Of a stretch of DNA of 14,322 nucleotides, positions 7,836-14,322 are shown in pieces. The stretch is from Methylotenera sp. (GTDB lineage Bacteria > Pseudomonadota > Gammaproteobacteria > Burkholderiales > Methylophilaceae). A model generated the notes under the pieces. It was given only the letters and a program-made list of their open reading frames with translations, did no database searches and had not been told where the DNA came from. Position 1 is the first letter of the stretch, and each line of letters begins with the position of its first letter. The translations under genes and the position numbers were made by a program. The DNA is taken from the NCBI GenBank assembly GCA_027310735.1, contig DAIDAH010000043.1:1-14322 (forward strand), given 5' to 3'.

Positions 7836-8999
7836 TTGAACAATACTTCTGGGAAAACTACCCAACCCGAAACCATTAGCTGGACAGAGGCTGGTAAAAC
7901 AAAAACTAGTGTTTGGCACTCTGAAAATGACGCGCCAGCGCCAAAACGCATCCAAATTGCAGATGACACGCTCAATGCAGATGTTGCCTATAAGCTGTGC
8001 TGCGAAGGCACTGCTCTGCTCTGGCGTGGTGACTTCCAAAACGCCAAGCAATTGATGCAAGCGCTCTCCCGCAGAGTCGACCGCCCGCATAAAAAGCCTA
8101 AAAAAGCACCGGCCAACATCACCGAAGCCTTCCATTTGCATCGTCAGGCACAATCCCAAAAAGCCCGTATTCTAGGCATGCTAATTATTGAAGTAAGTGT
8201 TGGCTATCACATCAACTTACGCCGTGCGCCAGATATCAAGGCCGCTTGCGAGCATGCTTACGGTAAAAGCACACAATCTTTTGTTGTGTCATTACGTGAG
8301 ATCTTAGGATTAGTAGGCGCTTACGAATGGAGCAAAAATGGCGTTGAAATCAATGCCATCAACAATAAAATCCATCCAAGCTACGGTGTGTTTTCACCAA
8401 TTCGTGGCGAGTATTTAGAGTTAGTTGATAAAGCACCACTACCAAAACCATGCACTCTGGCTTTTGATATTGGTACAGGTACAGGCGTATTGGCTGCCAT
8501 CCTATCCAACCGTGGCGTGTCAAAAGTAGTCGCCACAGACAACTCACAACGCGCCCTAGATTGCGCACAGAAAAACATCACACAACTTGGCTTAAAGAAT
8601 GCCGTAACACTGCTTGATGCCAACCTGTTTCCAGATGCAGAATATGGCAAAGCTGATCTCATTGTATGTAATCCACCGTGGTTACCAGCGCGCCCTAGTT
8701 CTGCACTTGAATCAGCCATTTATGATGAGGGCAGCAAAATGCTTAAAGGCTTTTTAAACGGGCTAGGCGCACATTTAAACGATGCTGGCGAAGGCTGGTT
8801 GGTATTATCGGACTTTGCTGAACACCTAGGCTTGAGAACCCGCGACGAATTGCTAGGCTGGATCGCCGCAGCAGGTTTGAATGTGATTGATAGAACGGAT
8901 ACAAAGGCCTCTCACAATAAGACCTTTGATGTAACCGATCCGCTACATCCTGCGCGTAAGGCTGAAATAACCTCACTGTGGCGGTTGAATAAACAGTAA
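7836..8999 (+). CDS. Class I SAM-dependent methyltransferase with NPPW motif, target unknown
   Basis: A 387-residue protein with a C-terminal methyltransferase-small-type domain. SAM motif I is DIGTGTGVLA (211-220), the acidic motif II is VVATDNS (D235), and the catalytic-type CNPPW lies at 278-282. That D/N-P-P-[YFW] motif is shared by enzymes that methylate amide or exocyclic amino nitrogens (glutamine, adenine, guanine). The N-terminal half carries a conserved-looking stretch, CCEGTALLWRGDFQNAKQLM (55-74), followed by a lysine-rich segment (84-91, HKKPKKA) that could contact nucleic acid. I recognise no named family for this half. Start is TTG at 7836, nine bases after prmB, with an AGG eight bases upstream; the next ATG (residue 73) would cut into the N-terminal domain. 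Transcription probably ends at the inverted repeat at 9031-9072. A modified rRNA, tRNA or ribosomal protein is a plausible target, from context only. Confidence 0.8.
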   Translation: MNNTSGKTTQPETISWTEAGKTKTSVWHSENDAPAPKRIQIADDTLNADVAYKLCCEGTALLWRGDFQNAKQLMQALSRRVDRPHKKPKKAPANITEAFHLHRQAQSQKARILGMLIIEVSVGYHINLRRAPDIKAACEHAYGKSTQSFVVSLREILGLVGAYEWSKNGVEINAINNKIHPSYGVFSPIRGEYLELVDKAPLPKPCTLAFDIGTGTGVLAAILSNRGVSKVVATDNSQRALDCAQKNITQLGLKNAVTLLDANLFPDAEYGKADLIVCNPPWLPARPSSALESAIYDEGSKMLKGFLNGLGAHLNDAGEGWLVLSDFAEHLGLRTRDELLGWIAAAGLNVIDRTDTKASHNKTFDVTDPLHPARKAEITSLWRLNKQ

Positions 9000-9030
9000 A
9001 TTAATTACGAAACTAACTTCATTACACTCA

Positions 9031-9072
9031 CGTTGAACCCAGTTTTATTGCAATTCAAAACTAGGTTCAACG
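9031..9072. terminator. Bidirectional terminator-like inverted repeat between convergent genes
   Basis: CGTTGAACC-C-AGTTTT (9031-9046) pairs with AAAACT-A-GGTTCAACG (9057-9072). This gives 15 base pairs broken by one C:A mismatch, around a ten-base loop. It lies between the stop codons of the methyltransferase (plus) and rluB (minus), where a shared terminator is expected. There is no clear T run on either side, so it may block polymerase or protect 3' ends rather than act as a canonical intrinsic terminator. Confidence 0.65.
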
Positions 9073-9080
9073 CTACTCGA

Positions 9081-10205
9081 CTAACCGCGACCTCGGTTCC
9101 GGTCACTTTTCTTCTGCATTTGCGGCGCACTTAAATCGCTAGTCTGCCTAACACGACGATTCACTGGTTTTCTAGGTGCTGATTTTTTCGCTGCTGAATT
9201 TCGCGTAGCATCTGTTTTACCGCGATATGGCCTAGTCTCGCCATCTGCAGTTGCATCACGTGGCTGCCTATCCAATGCACTAATGCGTTGTTTACGCACT
9301 TTTGGTGTAAACACTGCCGTAGACTTGTCTTTTTCACGTTGAGAGAGTTGCTTGAGTGGCGCACTTGGCACGGCTAAATCAGCCCACTCAAGCAAACCGA
9401 CCACTTCCTTTTGTTCCAACTTAAGCATTTGACCGCGTTTAACACGTGGCGGCAAATTCACTGGCCCGAAACGCACGCGCATCAAGCGGCTTACTGGCAA
9501 CTGAAATGCTTCGAATAAACGTCGCACCTCACGGTTGCGGCCTTCGCGCAGAATAACCTGATACCAGTGATTAGCACCCTCGCCACCTTGTGCAGTAATA
9601 CTATCAAAGTTAGCTGGACCATCTTCCAATTCAATACCTTCTTTTAATTGTGTCATTTGACCTTCGGTCAATTCACCGAAAATACGCACGGCATATTCAC
9701 GCTCAACCTCATAGCGCGGGTGCATAAAACGATTAGCCAAGTCACCTGAAGTCGTAAATATAAGCAAACCACTGGTATTCATATCCAAACGACCAATAGC
9801 AATCCATTTACCATGCTTCACTTTAGGCAATTTATCAAATACGCTGGCACGACCTTCCGGATCATCCTGACTAACAATTTCACCTTCGGGCTTATGATAG
9901 ATGAGCACTTGTGGCAACTCTGCTTCAAATGGCAAACGTAACGGACGACTATCCAAGCGCACAATATCATGCTGCGTAACGCCCTGACCAACGACAGCTT
10001 GTGTACCATTCACAGTGACGCGACCACTCACAATAAGCTCTTCCATATCACGACGTGAGCCTAAGCCTGCCAGTGCTAATAGCTTATGTAGTCTTTGTGT
10101 AGGTTCTGGAGGCGCGTTTGGATCAACAGCCAACTTTGTAAAATTAGTGGTTGGTCTGCGTACTGTACGTTGAGGATCGCGTTGCTGCTTAAAGGGACGT
10201 GCCAT
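9081..10205 (-). CDS. rluB: 23S rRNA pseudouridine synthase, RluB type
   Basis: Pseudouridine synthase of the RsuA family. RluB in E. coli modifies U2605 of 23S rRNA. An S4 RNA-binding domain (about residues 37-85: QRLHKLLALAGLGSRRDMEE...) is followed by the catalytic domain with GRLDMNTSGLL, in which D141 is the catalytic aspartate. Other family blocks are YHKPEGE (103-109) and REGRNREVRRLF (about 228-239). After residue about 285 there is a basic, low-complexity tail rich in R, K, S and T, common in betaproteobacterial RluB and presumably RNA-binding. The ATG at 10205 has no clear Shine-Dalgarno, but the next in-frame ATG would remove the S4 domain. RluE/RluF are less likely because of the S4-plus-tail architecture. 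It follows trpS after 159 bases that contain two palindromes; a possible -10 (TAAAAT on the minus strand at 10239-10234) suggests its own promoter. Confidence 0.9.
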   Translation of the reverse strand: MARPFKQQRDPQRTVRRPTTNFTKLAVDPNAPPEPTQRLHKLLALAGLGSRRDMEELIVSGRVTVNGTQAVVGQGVTQHDIVRLDSRPLRLPFEAELPQVLIYHKPEGEIVSQDDPEGRASVFDKLPKVKHGKWIAIGRLDMNTSGLLIFTTSGDLANRFMHPRYEVEREYAVRIFGELTEGQMTQLKEGIELEDGPANFDSITAQGGEGANHWYQVILREGRNREVRRLFEAFQLPVSRLMRVRFGPVNLPPRVKRGQMLKLEQKEVVGLLEWADLAVPSAPLKQLSQREKDKSTAVFTPKVRKQRISALDRQPRDATADGETRPYRGKTDATRNSAAKKSAPRKPVNRRVRQTSDLSAPQMQKKSDRNRGRG

Positions 10206-10289
10206 ATTGATAAACTATTGATTGCAAAAGCGCATTTTACAGCAGATTGGGACAAAAACTTTTTATTAACACGGTAAAACTTGGTTTAT

Positions 10290-10312
10290 AAAAAACAAAA
10301 CCTAATTTAGGT
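10290..10312 (-). terminator. Possible second terminator downstream of trpS
   Basis: On the minus strand the palindrome ACCTAA-A-TTAGGT (10312-10300) runs straight into a T-rich tract (TTTTGTTTTTT, ending at 10290). The stem can only be four or five pairs once a loop is allowed, so it is weak alone. It lies just beyond the 32-bp palindrome and could supply the T run that the latter lacks. Confidence 0.35.
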
Positions 10313-10317
10313 GATGA

Positions 10318-10349
10318 ATAAGCAAAAGTAGATATCTACTTTTGCTTAT
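10318..10349. repeat. Perfect 32-bp palindrome between trpS and rluB
   Basis: ATAAGCAAAAGTAGAT (10318-10333) is followed immediately by its exact reverse complement (10334-10349). The centre is GATATC, and the symmetry ends abruptly at 10317/10350. It begins 15 bases past the trpS stop on the minus strand. As RNA it would form a hairpin of up to 14 pairs with a four-base loop, suitable as a trpS transcript end. As DNA it could equally be a dimeric protein site upstream of rluB. Confidence 0.7.
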
Positions 10350-10364
10350 CTATTACTGACGGGT

Positions 10365-11567
10365 CTAACTATAATTCAAACCCATTGCATCACGCACATC
10401 GCGCATCGTTTCACGGGCCAATTTACGCGCTTTTTCACAGCCTTCAGCCACAATATTTTTCACCAGCGTCGGGTCTTCTGCATATTGTCTGGCACGCTCT
10501 TGAATTGGTTTAAGTTCCGCTAACACACCTTCAATAACAGGCCCCTTGCATTCGATACAGCCAATTGATGCGCTCTTACAGCCGGTTTTCGCCCATTCCT
10601 GTGTCGCTTGACTAGAGTAAATTTCATGCAATTGCCATACTGGACATTTTGCAGGGTCACCCGGATCAGTGCGGCGAATACGTGCAGGGTCAGTAGGCAT
10701 GGTCTTGATTTTCTTCGCGACAGCATCTACGTCTTCACGCATTGAAATCGTATTGTTGTAAGATTTAGACATTTTCTGACCATCCAGCCCTGGCATTTTT
10801 GATGCTGGCGTCAGCTTATAGTCTGGTTCAATCAGAATCATTTTCCCGCCACCTTCCAAGTAGCCCAGCAAACGCTCTTTATCACCCATACTCATGCCTT
10901 GCTGCTCTTCAATCATGGCACGTGCTGAATCTAACGCTTCTTCGTCGCCGCTTTCCTGATAAGCCTTACGCATTTCTTCATATAGCGCACCACGCTTGCT
11001 ACCTAGCTTTTTAATCGCAGCTTCTGCTTTTTCTTCAAAGCCTTTTTCTTTGCCATAAATATGATTAAAACGACGTGCAATCTCTCGCGTGAATTCAATA
11101 TGTGGAATTTGATCTTCACCGACAGGTACTTGCGTCGCCTTATAAATCAGGATATCCGCACTTTGCAACAATGGATAACCTAAAAAGCCATAAGTAGACA
11201 AATCTTTGCTGGATAACTTTTCCTGCTGATCTTTGTAAGTAGGCACTCGCTCTAACCAGCTAAGCGGTGTAATCATGCTTAGCAGCGTATGCAACTCAGC
11301 ATGCTCCGGCACGCGTGACTGAATGAAAATGGTGGCATTCGCAGGATCTACGCCCGCTGCCAGCCAATCAATCACCATCTCCCACACACTTTCTTCGATG
11401 ATTTCTGGCGTATCGTAATGCGTAGTCAGTGCATGCCAATCGGCTACAAAGAACAAGCATTCATGCTCGTGTTGCAGTTTAATCCAATTTTTAAGTACGC
11501 CGTTGTAATGCCCTAAATGCAAATTACCTGTAGGACGCATGCCTGATAAAACGCGTTCAATTGCCAT
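10365..11567 (-). CDS. trpS: Tryptophanyl-tRNA synthetase (long form with C-terminal cysteine motif)
   Basis: Class I aminoacyl-tRNA synthetase that charges tRNA-Trp. The HIGH-type motif is HLGH (17-20) in GNLHLGHYNG, and KMSKS lies at 265-269. DxxIxKAxxVPVGxDQxxHxE-type blocks (138-158) form the tryptophan/ATP pocket. The protein is 400 residues, against 334 in E. coli. Most of the excess is a charged, helical-looking insertion at about residues 174-243 (KEKGFEEKAEAAIKKLGSKR... to YLEGGGKM), between the catalytic core and KMSKS. The C-terminal domain contains C308, C330, C337 and C340, spaced C-x21-C-x6-C-x2-C, close to the C-x22-C-x6-C-x2-C iron-sulfur motif known from Thermotoga maritima TrpRS. 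An AAGG ten bases upstream (11581-11578) supports the ATG. It follows the M50 gene after 124 bases. Confidence 0.96.
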   Translation of the reverse strand: MAIERVLSGMRPTGNLHLGHYNGVLKNWIKLQHEHECLFFVADWHALTTHYDTPEIIEESVWEMVIDWLAAGVDPANATIFIQSRVPEHAELHTLLSMITPLSWLERVPTYKDQQEKLSSKDLSTYGFLGYPLLQSADILIYKATQVPVGEDQIPHIEFTREIARRFNHIYGKEKGFEEKAEAAIKKLGSKRGALYEEMRKAYQESGDEEALDSARAMIEEQQGMSMGDKERLLGYLEGGGKMILIEPDYKLTPASKMPGLDGQKMSKSYNNTISMREDVDAVAKKIKTMPTDPARIRRTDPGDPAKCPVWQLHEIYSSQATQEWAKTGCKSASIGCIECKGPVIEGVLAELKPIQERARQYAEDPTLVKNIVAEGCEKARKLARETMRDVRDAMGLNYS

Positions 11568-11691
11568 GTATTAAAAACCTTAGTCTAAAAAACTTAAATT
11601 AAATATGTCGACATTATCCCAGACTTTCCTTGCCGCCGCCTAGACTTGCAGATATCTTAATCTGAGGTAAAACAATCAGCTGATAATGTAC

Positions 11692-12330
11692 TTATAAAAC
11701 CAAACCAAATATTAAGCTACTTGCCGCACTGATGAGTGGATCTAATATTCTGCCCAGCACTCCAGTAAACAATAGAGCGATTAATATAATAAAACCATAG
11801 CGCTCCAGTTGTTCAAATGATCGTGCCAAATCATGTGGTAGCAGGCTCACAGCAATACGCCCACCATCTAAAGGCGGTAAAGGCAATAAATTTAGCACCA
11901 TTAACACAACGTTAATACTCACTCCGGCCTTACTCATCAAAGCCAGCGGAAAAGCAATAGCGTCTGGTGCACCAAGAGAAGCCTTAAATACTAAGGCCCA
12001 AAAAACAGCCATAATCAAATTAGAGGCGGGTCCTGCAGCCGCCACCCATAACATGTCTTTTTTAGGATCGCGTAATCGACTAAAGTTAACTGGTACAGGC
12101 TTTGCCCAGCCGAACAAAATACCACCAAGCATGATGGTTAAAGCAGGCAACAAAATGGTGCCGAACGGATCAATATGATGAACTGGATTCAAGCTGATGC
12201 GACCTGCATTAAAGGCGGTCATATCACCAAAGTATTTAGCGGCATAGCCATGCGCAGCCTCATGTACAGTAATGGCAAAGATAACAGGTAATGCATAAAT
12301 AACTATTTTTTGTATGGCAGATAGTTCCAT
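11692..12330 (-). CDS. Site-2-protease-like M50 family membrane metallopeptidase
   Basis: A 212-residue polytopic inner-membrane protein of the compact S2P/M50 type. The zinc motif HEAAH (H23, E24, H27) sits in the first hydrophobic segment, and the third ligand D155 lies in the conserved NLLPLPPLDGGRI block. Further family blocks are GRISLNPVHHIDPFG (43-57) and AAAGPASNLIMA (97-108). Four to five membrane segments can be traced. Members cleave substrates within the membrane, but the physiological target of this short, PDZ-lacking group is mostly unknown. It is not RseP, which is about twice as long and has PDZ domains. An AAGAG lies upstream of the ATG. It follows yciO after 40 bases and precedes trpS. 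Confidence 0.9.
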   Translation of the reverse strand: MELSAIQKIVIYALPVIFAITVHEAAHGYAAKYFGDMTAFNAGRISLNPVHHIDPFGTILLPALTIMLGGILFGWAKPVPVNFSRLRDPKKDMLWVAAAGPASNLIMAVFWALVFKASLGAPDAIAFPLALMSKAGVSINVVLMVLNLLPLPPLDGGRIAVSLLPHDLARSFEQLERYGFIILIALLFTGVLGRILDPLISAASSLIFGLVL

Positions 12331-12370
12331 TGCGGACTCTTTTTTAAATTAAATTTTTTAAATATGAAGC

Positions 12371-12997
12371 TTAAAGTAAATCGAATGGTGCTAAATCACC
12401 CAAACCTGCTCGAATTAAAACTGGGGCATCTCCAGTCAAATCAATTACGGACGTTGCACCAGAGGCACAAGACCCAACATCAATCACCAAATCAACAAGA
12501 TGTTCTAGCTTTTCGCGAATTTCCCAAGCCTCACTCAGCACATCTTCATCACCAGCAAGGTGTAACGTCATACTTAACAATGGTGCATCTATAGCATCTA
12601 ATATTGCCTGTACAACAGTATGTAGTGGTACGCGAATGCCGACAGCATTACGCTTTGGGTGCTGTAGTTTACGTGGGACTTCACGCGTTGCTTGTAAAAT
12701 AAAAGTATAAGCGCCGGGCGTATTGGCTTTTAATAAACGAAACTGACTATTGCTTACAATAGCATAGTTACCTAACTCACTTAAATTACGACACACCAGC
12801 GTAAATAGATGCTTATCGTCCACGCCGCGAATTTGCCGGATTCGGGTCTGTGCATCACCATTACCTATCATGCAACCCAACGCATAACCTGAATCTGTCG
12901 GATAAGCAATCACACCACCTTTGCGAAGAATATCAGCGGTTTGCGTAATAAGACGTACTTGCGGGTTGTCTATATTGATATTAAAAAACTGGGACAT
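12371..12997 (-). CDS. yciO: YciO protein, Sua5/YciO/YrdC family
   Basis: A 208-residue protein that aligns closely by eye with E. coli YciO (206 residues): MSQFF at the start, DNPQVRLI, RKGGVIAYPTDSGYALGC (25-42), NTPGAYTFIL (about 92-101), GIRVP and SVIDLTGDAPVLIRAG near the end. The family includes TsaC/Sua5, which make threonylcarbamoyl-AMP for the tRNA t6A modification. YciO is a paralogue whose role is less settled, so annotation as threonylcarbamoyl-AMP synthase would be over-specific. It is preceded by the PHP-domain gene after 41 bases, the same pair order as yciV-yciO in E. coli. Start context is unusual: AAAGGA lies 16 bases upstream, too far for a normal Shine-Dalgarno, and a minus-strand TATAAT (13008-13003) ends five bases before the ATG. 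Confidence 0.92.
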   Translation of the reverse strand: MSQFFNINIDNPQVRLITQTADILRKGGVIAYPTDSGYALGCMIGNGDAQTRIRQIRGVDDKHLFTLVCRNLSELGNYAIVSNSQFRLLKANTPGAYTFILQATREVPRKLQHPKRNAVGIRVPLHTVVQAILDAIDAPLLSMTLHLAGDEDVLSEAWEIREKLEHLVDLVIDVGSCASGATSVIDLTGDAPVLIRAGLGDLAPFDLL

Positions 12998-13038
12998 ACT
13001 AAATTATATTTATTCCTTTAAAAGGTAATCACCAAACC

Positions 13039-13893
13039 CTACCCATCTAATGACACAGCTTCTGGCCAATCGTGCCATACTGGCACACAATTATTTGGCA
13101 GCGCAGGCAAACGCCCCATTTCCATAAAACTAAGCCCTTTGCCATGATAGTCTGACCCTTGCGAAGATTTCAGACCAAACTGATGTGCATACTTCGCAAA
13201 CTCCACATATTGATCGGCTGTATGGCTACTGGTTACGACTTCAATCGCAGTGCCACCCAATGATCTAAACTCCTCCAGCAACAATAGCATATTTGTGCGG
13301 CGCAAATCATAACGTCCTGGGTGCGCAATCACAGCCACACCGCCACTCTCTACAATCCAACTCACAGCGTTTTCCAAGCTCGCCCATTCATGCTCAAAGT
13401 AGCCAGGCTTACCCTTTACCAAATATTTTTTGAACACAGCCTTATTGTCTTTTGCAACACCCGCATTCACTAGAAATCGCGCAAAATGTGTACGGCTGAT
13501 AATCCCTTCTTGGGCATATTCATAAGCGCCCTCTAAGCTACCCTTAATTCCCGCTTTATCCAAGCTGGCCGCCATTCCTATCGCACGCACATGCCGACCA
13601 GCACGAATCGCTTCCAAGCCTGATTTTAACGGTGGATACTCAGGATCTATTTTGAGCCCCACAATATGCAGGGTACGTTTTTTCCAAGTAACCGAAATTT
13701 CAACCCCTTTAATCAGTTGCAAGCCATGACGTTTAGCCTCACTCTCGGCAATCGCCAAACCACGCGTATCATCATGGTCTGTCAACGCCAACACTTTGAT
13801 ATTGTGTGTTACGGCGTGCTCTACTAGCTCGGCAGGCGTTAACAAGCCATCCGAGACATTTGAATGCATATGCAGATCTATACTTAAAGACAT
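13039..13893 (-). CDS. rnm: PHP-domain phosphoesterase, RNase AM / 3',5'-nucleotide bisphosphate phosphatase (TrpH/YciV)
   Basis: A 284-residue cytoplasmic metal-dependent phosphoesterase. The PHP metal-binding motifs are H8-x-H10 with D15 (DLHMHSNVSDG), TDHDD (38-42), E65 (KGVEIS), H76, H136, H191 (IAHPGRYD) and D248/H250 (GSDYHG). This set, the length and the adjacency to yciO match E. coli YciV/TrpH, reported as a 5'-3' exoribonuclease that trims the 5' ends of rRNA and also hydrolyses 3',5'-bisphosphonucleotides. It is not the PHP domain of a DNA polymerase, which is much longer. A GGAG lies three bases before the ATG. A promoter is proposed at 13947-13919. It is first in the minus-strand series rnm-yciO-M50-trpS and divergent from yciB. 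Confidence 0.9.
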   Translation of the reverse strand: MSLSIDLHMHSNVSDGLLTPAELVEHAVTHNIKVLALTDHDDTRGLAIAESEAKRHGLQLIKGVEISVTWKKRTLHIVGLKIDPEYPPLKSGLEAIRAGRHVRAIGMAASLDKAGIKGSLEGAYEYAQEGIISRTHFARFLVNAGVAKDNKAVFKKYLVKGKPGYFEHEWASLENAVSWIVESGGVAVIAHPGRYDLRRTNMLLLLEEFRSLGGTAIEVVTSSHTADQYVEFAKYAHQFGLKSSQGSDYHGKGLSFMEMGRLPALPNNCVPVWHDWPEAVSLDG

Positions 13894-13918
13894 AAACTCC
13901 GTTGTTACCTAAAAAAAC

Positions 13919-13947
13919 ATAAAACTTGCTGAAAATATATTAGTCAA
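13919..13947 (-). promoter_or_regulatory. Candidate promoter for rnm
   Basis: On the minus strand TTGACT (13947-13942, five of six consensus bases) is followed after 17 bases by TTTTAT (13924-13919, four of six). Transcription would begin about 13912, giving a leader of about 18 bases that includes the GGAG ribosome-binding site. It may drive rnm, yciO, the M50 gene and possibly trpS together. Confidence 0.45.
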
Positions 13948-14082
13948 AAAACTAAACAATCAGACTCAAATTACGCCTTGCGACTCAGCTTCAATCATAG
14001 CAAAATAGCGCATTAGTCTAAAGCACTGTTATTAAGGGTTTTGGTTCCGTTGCAATATATGCAGCATTAATTGAAAGTCACT

Positions 14083-14322
14083 ATGAAGTTCTTGTTTGAT
14101 TTATTCCCTGTCATTTTATTTTTTGTAGCATTCAAGTTTTTTGGCATTTACACAGCAACTGCTGTTGCCATGGCCGCCACCATTGCTCAAATTATTTACA
14201 GCAAAATCCGTCACGGTGTAGTTGACAAAATGCTATTGGCTAGCGGTGCAATTATTACCGTATTTGGCGGTGCGACACTGCTACTTAAAGACCCAACGTT
14301 TATACAATGGAAACCTACCGTT
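14083..14322 (+). CDS. yciB: Inner membrane protein YciB / septation protein A, N-terminal part (partial)
   Basis: Eighty codons of an open frame that leaves the window. It begins MKFLFDLFPVILFFVAFK and continues with GIYTATAVAM, IIYSKIRHG, VFGGATLLL and DPTFIQWKPTV. The pattern F-D-(L/F)-x-P-x-x-(L/V)-F-F, then I-Y-x-A-T-A, and then K/D-x-x-F-I-x-W-K-x-T-V matches the YciB/IspA (septation protein A) family of small polytopic inner-membrane proteins, linked in the literature to cell envelope synthesis and division. Three hydrophobic segments are visible at about 8-20, 23-40 and 50-68. The ATG has a weak GAAAG upstream. The 189-base spacer to rnm on the left holds the rnm promoter candidate and no further gene. 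About 100 residues are expected beyond the window edge. Confidence 0.9.
   Translation, partial: MKFLFDLFPVILFFVAFKFFGIYTATAVAMAATIAQIIYSKIRHGVVDKMLLASGAIITVFGGATLLLKDPTFIQWKPTV

Noticed and set aside
11675..11684. ATCAGCTGAT palindrome between the M50 gene and trpS as a terminator
   Set aside because: Ten bases cannot form a stable stem once a loop is allowed, and the following minus-strand tract (TGTTTT) is short.
12364..12594. Plus-strand 76-codon open frame inside yciO
   Set aside because: It lies wholly opposite a gene with clear full-length similarity to YciO, and its His/Gln-rich translation has no recognisable feature.
1..14322. Mobile elements, CRISPR arrays, tRNA or rRNA genes, toxin-antitoxin or defence genes
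   Set aside because: No transposase, integrase, regularly spaced repeat, tRNA-like cloverleaf or small paired operon was seen on either strand. Nearly all sequence is explained by conserved housekeeping genes.

Overview
The window is a dense stretch of core chromosome from a gram-negative bacterium. It is most likely a betaproteobacterium, and Methylophilaceae (Methylotenera/Methylophilus-like) is the best guess. The grounds are moderate-to-low GC with AT-rich spacers, betaproteobacterial-looking protein sequences (XseA, Kup, DapD, PrmB, a 400-residue TrpRS) and the gene order. The taxonomic call is inference from protein style, not from a marker gene. No mobile element, tRNA, rRNA, CRISPR array or phage gene was seen. 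No spacer between genes exceeds about 190 bases.

Layout. Bases 1-150 (minus) hold the first 50 codons of dsbB, divergent from xseA (exonuclease VII large subunit). Next on the plus strand are kup (potassium uptake), an M48 metalloprotease lipoprotein, dapD, a YffB/ArsC-fold gene, dapE, prmB (ribosomal protein L3 glutamine methyltransferase) and an unassigned NPPW-type methyltransferase. A long inverted repeat at 9031-9072 separates this block from a minus-strand block. Read in its own direction, that block runs rnm (PHP-domain RNase AM/TrpH) - yciO - M50 site-2-protease-like gene - trpS - rluB. At the right edge the first 80 codons of yciB run on the plus strand, divergent from rnm.

How the genes fit together. 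DapD and DapE are two steps of the succinylase branch to meso-diaminopimelate and lysine, and the yffB-dapE order also occurs in E. coli. PrmB, RluB, RNase AM, TrpRS and the YciO relative of Sua5 all act on ribosomes, tRNA or translation. DsbB, the M48 lipoprotein, the M50 protease and YciB act at the cell envelope.

Nothing here looks like an undescribed multi-gene system. The points most worth a second look are: a four-cysteine motif in TrpRS resembling the [4Fe-4S] site of Thermotoga TrpRS, plus a roughly 70-residue insertion in the same enzyme; a hairpin-plus-T-run whose left arm contains the likely dapD -10 box; a perfect 32-bp palindrome between trpS and rluB; and the uncharacterised methyltransferase directly behind prmB.
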